Source: Chloroflexota bacterium
GTDB taxonomy: Bacteria; Chloroflexota; Dehalococcoidia; Plut-88900
Assembly: GCA_022566235.1 (NCBI GenBank)
Contig: JADFJI010000180.1
Coordinates: forward strand, 1 to 5,390
Direction: 5' to 3'
DNA length: 5,390 nucleotides
A program made the position numbers and the translations under genes. The notes below the pieces were generated by a model. The model ran no database searches. It was not told the origin of the DNA and saw nothing but the letters and a program-made list of their open reading frames with translations. Below are positions 4,788-5,390 of the stretch, piece by piece (position 1 is the first letter of the stretch; the number at the start of each line of letters is the position of its first letter).

Positions 4788-4816
4788 TTGACAAAAAGGC
4801 AGGTATCTTTTAATGT
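4788..4816 (+). promoter_or_regulatory. tetR promoter
   Basis: TTGACA (4788-4793) is a perfect -35. After exactly 17 bp comes TAATGT (4811-4816), a poor -10 that overlaps the operator. Transcription would start around 4823, leaving about 13 nt before the ATG at 4836, so the mRNA is nearly leaderless. The weak -10 fits low, self-limited expression. Confidence 0.5.
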
Positions 4817-4835
4817 ATGTGAACGTTTACATACA
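4814..4835. promoter_or_regulatory. Palindromic operator for the adjacent TetR regulator
   Basis: The 22-bp sequence has arms TGTATGTGAAC and GTTTACATACA that are reverse complements except for one pair. It covers the -10 region and the predicted transcription start and ends at the base before the start codon. Its length and symmetry are typical for TetR dimers, which usually bind next to their own gene. A degenerate copy lies at 2513-2534. Confidence 0.75.
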
Positions 4836-5390
4836 ATGAGAGTGGCGCATAAACCAACAGAAGTCCGGCGACTTGAAATTATCGAAGCGGCCCAAAAAAT
4901 CATCCTCACCAGAGGAATGGGTCACCTGACGATAGAGGCCATAGCGCAAGAGGTTGGCCTCACCGAAGGAGCGATATACCGGCACTTCACCAGCAAGCAA
5001 GAGGTCCTACTTTTCCTACTCGAAGACGTTGAACGTACGCTATTTGAGGCACTGGAGAAAGCGAAGGATAAACAAGGGTCTAGCCTGACGAGGCTGGAGG
5101 AAGTATTGAAGGCAGATCTCTCGTTTTTAGAGGGAAGAGAAGGTCTCTCCTTCATCATCTCCCAGGCGGGATACCTGGGAGACCCTGAGATCCAGGACCG
5201 CATATCCAGGATAGTTACCAGGTACCTTGAAACAATTGAGGTTATTCTAGGTGAGGGGGTTGAATCAGGGGAGATTAAGCAGGACATAGACCGGGAGGCA
5301 GCGGCCATCTTGTTCCTGGGAATGGTGCAGGGTTGCGTGACTGCCACTTCCAGCCGGGCAATAGGTGATCAGGGACTGGTCCGATGGTAC
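4836..5390 (+). CDS. TetR/AcrR-family transcriptional regulator (3' truncated by window)
   Basis: The frame is open from ATG 4836 to the right edge (185 codons, no stop), so nearly all of a typical 190-210 residue protein is present. Residues 11-27 form the first helix (R-R-L-E-I-I-E-A-A-Q). Residues 30-51 form the helix-turn-helix (LTIEAIAQEVGLTEGAIYRHF), followed by T-S-K-Q-E-V-L, the classic TetR DNA-binding signature. The C-terminal part is helical with G-E-I-K-x-D-I-D-x-E-A-A-A near 149-162 and L-F-L-G-M-V-Q-G, as in fatty-acid or small-molecule sensing members. The ligand is unknown. There is no Shine-Dalgarno; the operator occupies that space, so initiation is probably leaderless-like. 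A later ATG at 4917 would cut off the first helix and was rejected. Likely targets are its own promoter and possibly 2513-2534. Confidence 0.93.
   Translation, partial: MRVAHKPTEVRRLEIIEAAQKIILTRGMGHLTIEAIAQEVGLTEGAIYRHFTSKQEVLLFLLEDVERTLFEALEKAKDKQGSSLTRLEEVLKADLSFLEGREGLSFIISQAGYLGDPEIQDRISRIVTRYLETIEVILGEGVESGEIKQDIDREAAAILFLGMVQGCVTATSSRAIGDQGLVRWY

Noticed and set aside
4813..4839. Eight-codon ORF (M-Y-V-N-V-Y-I-Q) whose stop overlaps the tetR ATG
   Set aside because: It is a by-product of reading through the operator palindrome and has no ribosome-binding site.

Overview
The window looks like a chromosomal segment from a fairly GC-rich bacterium, most probably a Chloroflexota member of the Dehalococcoidia/SAR202 type. 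This is an inference. It rests on lipoproteins with a long Pro/Thr/Ala-rich linker after the lipobox Cys, Tat-like signal peptides, an enolase-superfamily sugar/amino-acid acid dehydratase or epimerase next to solute-binding proteins, and TetR regulation. No rRNA, tRNA, CRISPR array or transposase was seen.

Layout. (1) 2-355: the last 117 codons of a mandelate racemase/muconate lactonizing enzyme-family protein. (2) 356-966: no credible protein gene. It holds a promoter at 557-584 and a leader of about 376 nt. (3) 967-2379: SBP1, a complete Tat-type lipoprotein solute-binding protein related to the spermidine/putrescine (PotD, COG0687) group. (4) 2380-3008: no intact gene. It holds a decayed tetR start with a degenerate operator (2487-2610), a consensus-perfect promoter (2587-2614) and a second leader of about 388 nt. 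(5) 3009-4418: SBP2, a paralogue of SBP1 whose linker is built from a 27-bp minisatellite. (6) 4419-4787: a strong hairpin terminator, a palindrome, a further hairpin and a second terminator, with no gene. (7) 4836-5390: a TetR-family regulator that runs off the right edge, with a 22-bp near-perfect palindromic operator ending immediately before its ATG.

The main result is that the two SBP genes are not the only duplicated part. Aligning the upstream regions by eye shows similarity from the -35 box through the whole leader to the start codon (557-966 against 2587-3008). The duplicated unit is therefore promoter + long untranslated leader + gene. Both leaders contain a terminator-like hairpin with a U-run, a downstream segment able to pair with the same CCGGGT segment used by that hairpin, and a compensating H-type pseudoknot just before the ribosome-binding region. 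This is the architecture of a cis-acting regulatory RNA, and I cannot match it to a known class. It is the best candidate here for something undescribed.

Working model (inference): two related importers' binding proteins are made under separate but homologous RNA control. The TetR protein represses itself, and may once have had, or may still have, a second site upstream of SBP2. No permease or ATPase gene is in the window, so the transport partner must lie outside it or be shared.
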